This document shows, piece by piece, positions 62,901-64,000 of a stretch of DNA of 64,000 nt. Both the position numbers and the translations under genes were made by a program. The notes beneath the pieces were generated by a model. It ran no database searches, was not told the DNA's origin, and worked only from the letters and a program-made list of their open reading frames with translations. Source of the DNA: Archangium lansingense (GTDB lineage Bacteria > Myxococcota > Myxococcia > Myxococcales > Myxococcaceae); contig NZ_JAPNKA010000001.1 of the NCBI RefSeq assembly GCF_026626635.1, positions 4,030,001 through 4,094,000 of the forward strand, given 5' to 3'. Numbering within the stretch: position 1 is the first letter of the stretch; the number at the start of each line of letters is the position of its first letter.

Positions 62901-63038
62901 CACCCGCAGTACGGCCTCTTCCTCACCGACGGATTGCACCGAGACGGCGCCAGCGCGGGCCAGGCCCATGCCAGCGGACCAGGTGTCCGGGCGCGCTTCC
63001 TCCCGGACGGCTTCGAGTAGCTCCTCGGTCACAGACAT
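59982..63038 (-). CDS. SNF2-family helicase-like ATPase with SWIM zinc finger
   Basis: 1018 aa from the ATG at 63038. A SWIM finger (CDC...CEH at about 70-84) is followed by an Ala/Pro-rich linker, an unassigned region (about 140-570), then the SNF2 ATPase: Walker A DDMGLGKT near 600, DEAQ in LDEAQAIKN near 684, SGTPIENRLEELW, and motif VI RAHRIGQQRP near 956. It should be a DNA-dependent ATPase that displaces or remodels bound proteins, as do RapA/HepA and bacterial SNF2 proteins. The AGGGA before the ATG is weak. Several family members have a SWIM finger at the N-terminus. Confidence 0.9.
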   Translation of the reverse strand: MSVTEELLEAVREEARPDTWSAGMGLARAGAVSVQSVGEEEAVLRVRATGRPAPLTTVLYPDEAIWECDCRGRVDPCEHVVAAALILHQAVTQRASTQRAPAPRAPAPRAPVQPTLARPAPAQAPTPQAGPRPGAAPKPERMVYRFKRVDGGLQLERLLVRPDNTARLLARSLASVLTNPVEAARIQVEPCDRLADKLLQKPTRGALPPERLDALLKVLEPARTVIFDGALVSVSSEPLFPRVTVEDRGEQTVLKVEKDPRINEVVSPGVAVCGGMLCRLGEQSLTGAWLQNLPQERTFSPEQMGDLTGKVLPDFARRMPVDVKSQRLPRIDRTLQPRISLDLNQLDSGLSVLPTLVYGSPPSVRIDNGKMVYLQGAVPVRDEAAEQKLIHQLRDELNMVPGRRVTVQGKDAVQLADKLRRWRGGLTGDAARVVSPNVQLRPTLSVEAGATPDGVPRVDFSLDFQVEGEGPGATRSVDAAAVMRAWEEGLGLVPLEGGGWAPLPTAWLKTHGQRVADLLAARGKDGRLANHALPQLTGLCDALEHPSPPGLERLAPLVQGFEKLPDARLPKDLTATPRPYQLQGISWLTFLRQAGLGGVLADDMGLGKTLQTICTLGPGTLVVAPTSVLPNWEAEVKRFRPSLKVSVYHGPGRTLDETADVTLTTYALMRLDAEVLGARTWDTVVLDEAQAIKNPDSQVARAAYGLQASFRVALSGTPIENRLEELWSLMHFTNRGLLGGRKEFEERWARPVSDNQKGAAELLRARIRPFVLRRLKRDVAPELPPRTESVRHVTLNERERAVYDAVYAATREEVVSQLEEGGSVLKALEALLRLRQAACHPALVPGQQAKTSSKVQALLEALGTAAEDGHKALVFSQWTSMLDLIEPELREAGIGFIRLDGSTSNRGAVAESFQDPKGPPVMLISLKAGATGLNLTAADHVFLVDPWWNPSVEAQAADRAHRIGQQRPVMVYRLVSQGTVEEKILTLQEKKRALFESALGGASGAAAITRADLMQLLD

Positions 63039-63117
63039 GAAGACCGATTCCCTATCCCCGCGGCGGGTCCCACGCAACAAAGTGGGCCATCGTTCCCCCG
63101 CCGCTCAGCCCCCGCGG

Positions 63118-64000
63118 CTACTGGCAGATGGGGCGGGTGTCCAGGTCATGCAGCTCCACCTTGGGCGGTGGGGCGAGAAGGCTCCCGAGCAGCGCCTCTA
63201 CCCGACAGCTCGCGAGCTTCGGGGTGAAGCTGATGAAGAGCGAGTCGGTGATGAACCGGGCGGCCGGCAGGTCCAGCGTGTCCAGCTCCGGGTTGCCCAC
63301 GAGGGTCAGTGATCTGGCCACCTCCAGGCCGGGCAGTCGGATGGACTTGAGCTGCTGGTTCTCACCGCCCAGCCTCCCGATGATGAGGATCCACGCACGG
63401 TTTAGCGAAGGCAGGTGGAAGTCGGTGAAGCCGCTGCGCTCGACCTGGATGTAGGAGCCCACGCTCCGGAGCGCGGCCAGTCCCTCCGGTGTGGTGAGGC
63501 GGGCATTGCCGTAGAGCATCAGCATGCCGCCCACGCTCGTCACATTCTTTAGGCCGGAGAGGGTCGTGAGCGCGTCATTGTCGGAGATGTACAGCCAACC
63601 GCCAATGCTCTGCAGCTTCGGCACGTCGAACGTGGTCAGGCCCGCGTTGCTCCAGAGGTCGAACTCTCCCGGAAGCTCCTGGAGGTTGGGCAACGAGAAG
63701 GAGGTCAGCACCTGGGTGTCGCGGACGATGAACTTCTCGACCACTCTGTTCAGCACGGGCAGCTCCAGCCGCTGCAACTGTTTCATCCCGGCGATGACGA
63801 TGGTGGCTCGCACATAGGCGAGCGCCGGCAGGTGCAGCTCCGTGCTGGTGCCATCGGCGATGGAGAGCGCGCGGACGTCGTAGAGCTGGGGCAGCTCGAG
63901 CCGTTTCGTGGCCACATTCCACAGAATGAGCTCATCCGCCCAACGCAGGCTGGAGAGCCCGAGTTCCGTGAGCTTGGGGTTCTTCAGCACCCACATGGAG
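63118..64000 (-). CDS. Partial protein with leucine-rich, receptor-L-like repeats
   Basis: C-terminal 292 residues or more; the frame is open to the window edge and the first Met seen (63996) is probably internal. The sequence is a run of irregular 22-25-residue beta-strand repeats (ELGLSSLRWADELILWN, TFDVPKLQSIGGWLYISDN, TSVGGMLMLYGNARLT), typical of right-handed receptor-L/leucine-rich-type solenoids found in myxobacterial secreted proteins. The last 40 residues have two Cys. Function and full length cannot be judged. Confidence 0.7.
   Translation of the reverse strand, partial: SMWVLKNPKLTELGLSSLRWADELILWNVATKRLELPQLYDVRALSIADGTSTELHLPALAYVRATIVIAGMKQLQRLELPVLNRVVEKFIVRDTQVLTSFSLPNLQELPGEFDLWSNAGLTTFDVPKLQSIGGWLYISDNDALTTLSGLKNVTSVGGMLMLYGNARLTTPEGLAALRSVGSYIQVERSGFTDFHLPSLNRAWILIIGRLGGENQQLKSIRLPGLEVARSLTLVGNPELDTLDLPAARFITDSLFISFTPKLASCRVEALLGSLLAPPPKVELHDLDTRPICQ

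Noticed and set aside
60429..63020. Plus-strand frame of 863 codons
   Set aside because: Antisense to the SNF2 helicase; low-complexity product.

Overview
The window looks like a chromosome segment of a fruiting myxobacterium (Myxococcota; the Archangium/Cystobacter/Myxococcus side is my best guess). The reasons are the very high GC at third codon positions, the density of chemosensory and hybrid-kinase genes, a membrane-anchored Ser/Thr kinase, and families common in that phylum (DUF4331, DUF1552/DUF1592, DUF2383, secreted TPR and CHAP proteins). I saw no rRNA, tRNA, CRISPR array, insertion sequence or prophage. The assignment rests on gene content only.

Layout. 0.2-6 kb: an array of six 41-bp hairpin repeats downstream of a peptidoglycan glycosyltransferase with an AsmA-like N-terminus, then a DUF1552/DUF1592 pair whose second member has two CxxCH motifs and a C-terminal CBM2-like domain. 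6.7-15 kb: a seven-gene chemosensory operon (cheW, cheR-TPR, cheW, CHASE3-MCP, cheA-REC, cheB, double-receiver output) in which every junction is a 4-base stop/start overlap. 15-30 kb: mostly single genes, including a zinc-ribbon/HExxH membrane protein, a multi-pass membrane protein, a patatin, a metal-dependent dipeptidase next to a radical SAM/SPASM enzyme, a divergent Cys-rich membrane protein with a duplicated 15-residue motif, an SDR, a HAD phosphatase and a YgiQ-type radical SAM protein. 30-40 kb: a three-gene operon of hybrid kinase, giant poly-HAMP hybrid kinase (about 2145 aa) and CheR. 40-48 kb: an XRE regulator, DUF423, a SET-domain protein with a histone-H1-like tail, an S9 peptidase flanked by palindromic repeats, and a DUF4331-TPR-secreted protein operon. 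47-53 kb: an aminotransferase, a Crp-type regulator divergent from a CHAP lipoprotein, DUF1801, a 7TM-Ser/Thr kinase and an alpha/beta hydrolase. 53-58 kb: a second, minimal chemosensory operon (MCP, CheY, GAF protein, CheA) without its own CheW, CheR or CheB. 58-64 kb: a dehydrogenase of the imine-reductase type, a coiled-coil membrane protein, a decayed delta-60-repeat gene, a large SNF2 helicase with a SWIM finger, and the 3' end of a repeat-rich protein that runs off the window.

How the genes work together. Three separate phosphorelay modules sit within about 50 kb, with two CheA kinases, two MCPs, two CheR, one CheB and two CheW. The first operon matches the gene content of Wsp-type (alternative cellular function) systems, but its output is a double receiver rather than a diguanylate cyclase. 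The third has no CheW of its own and may borrow one. The best candidate for an undescribed system is the 20.9-24.4 kb block: a SPASM maturase, a dipeptidase, and a divergent small protein whose tail carries two copies of C-D-T-x-A-x-D-G-G-x3-Y-x-C. This would fit an enzyme and its peptide substrate, but that link is inferred from proximity and sequence pattern only.
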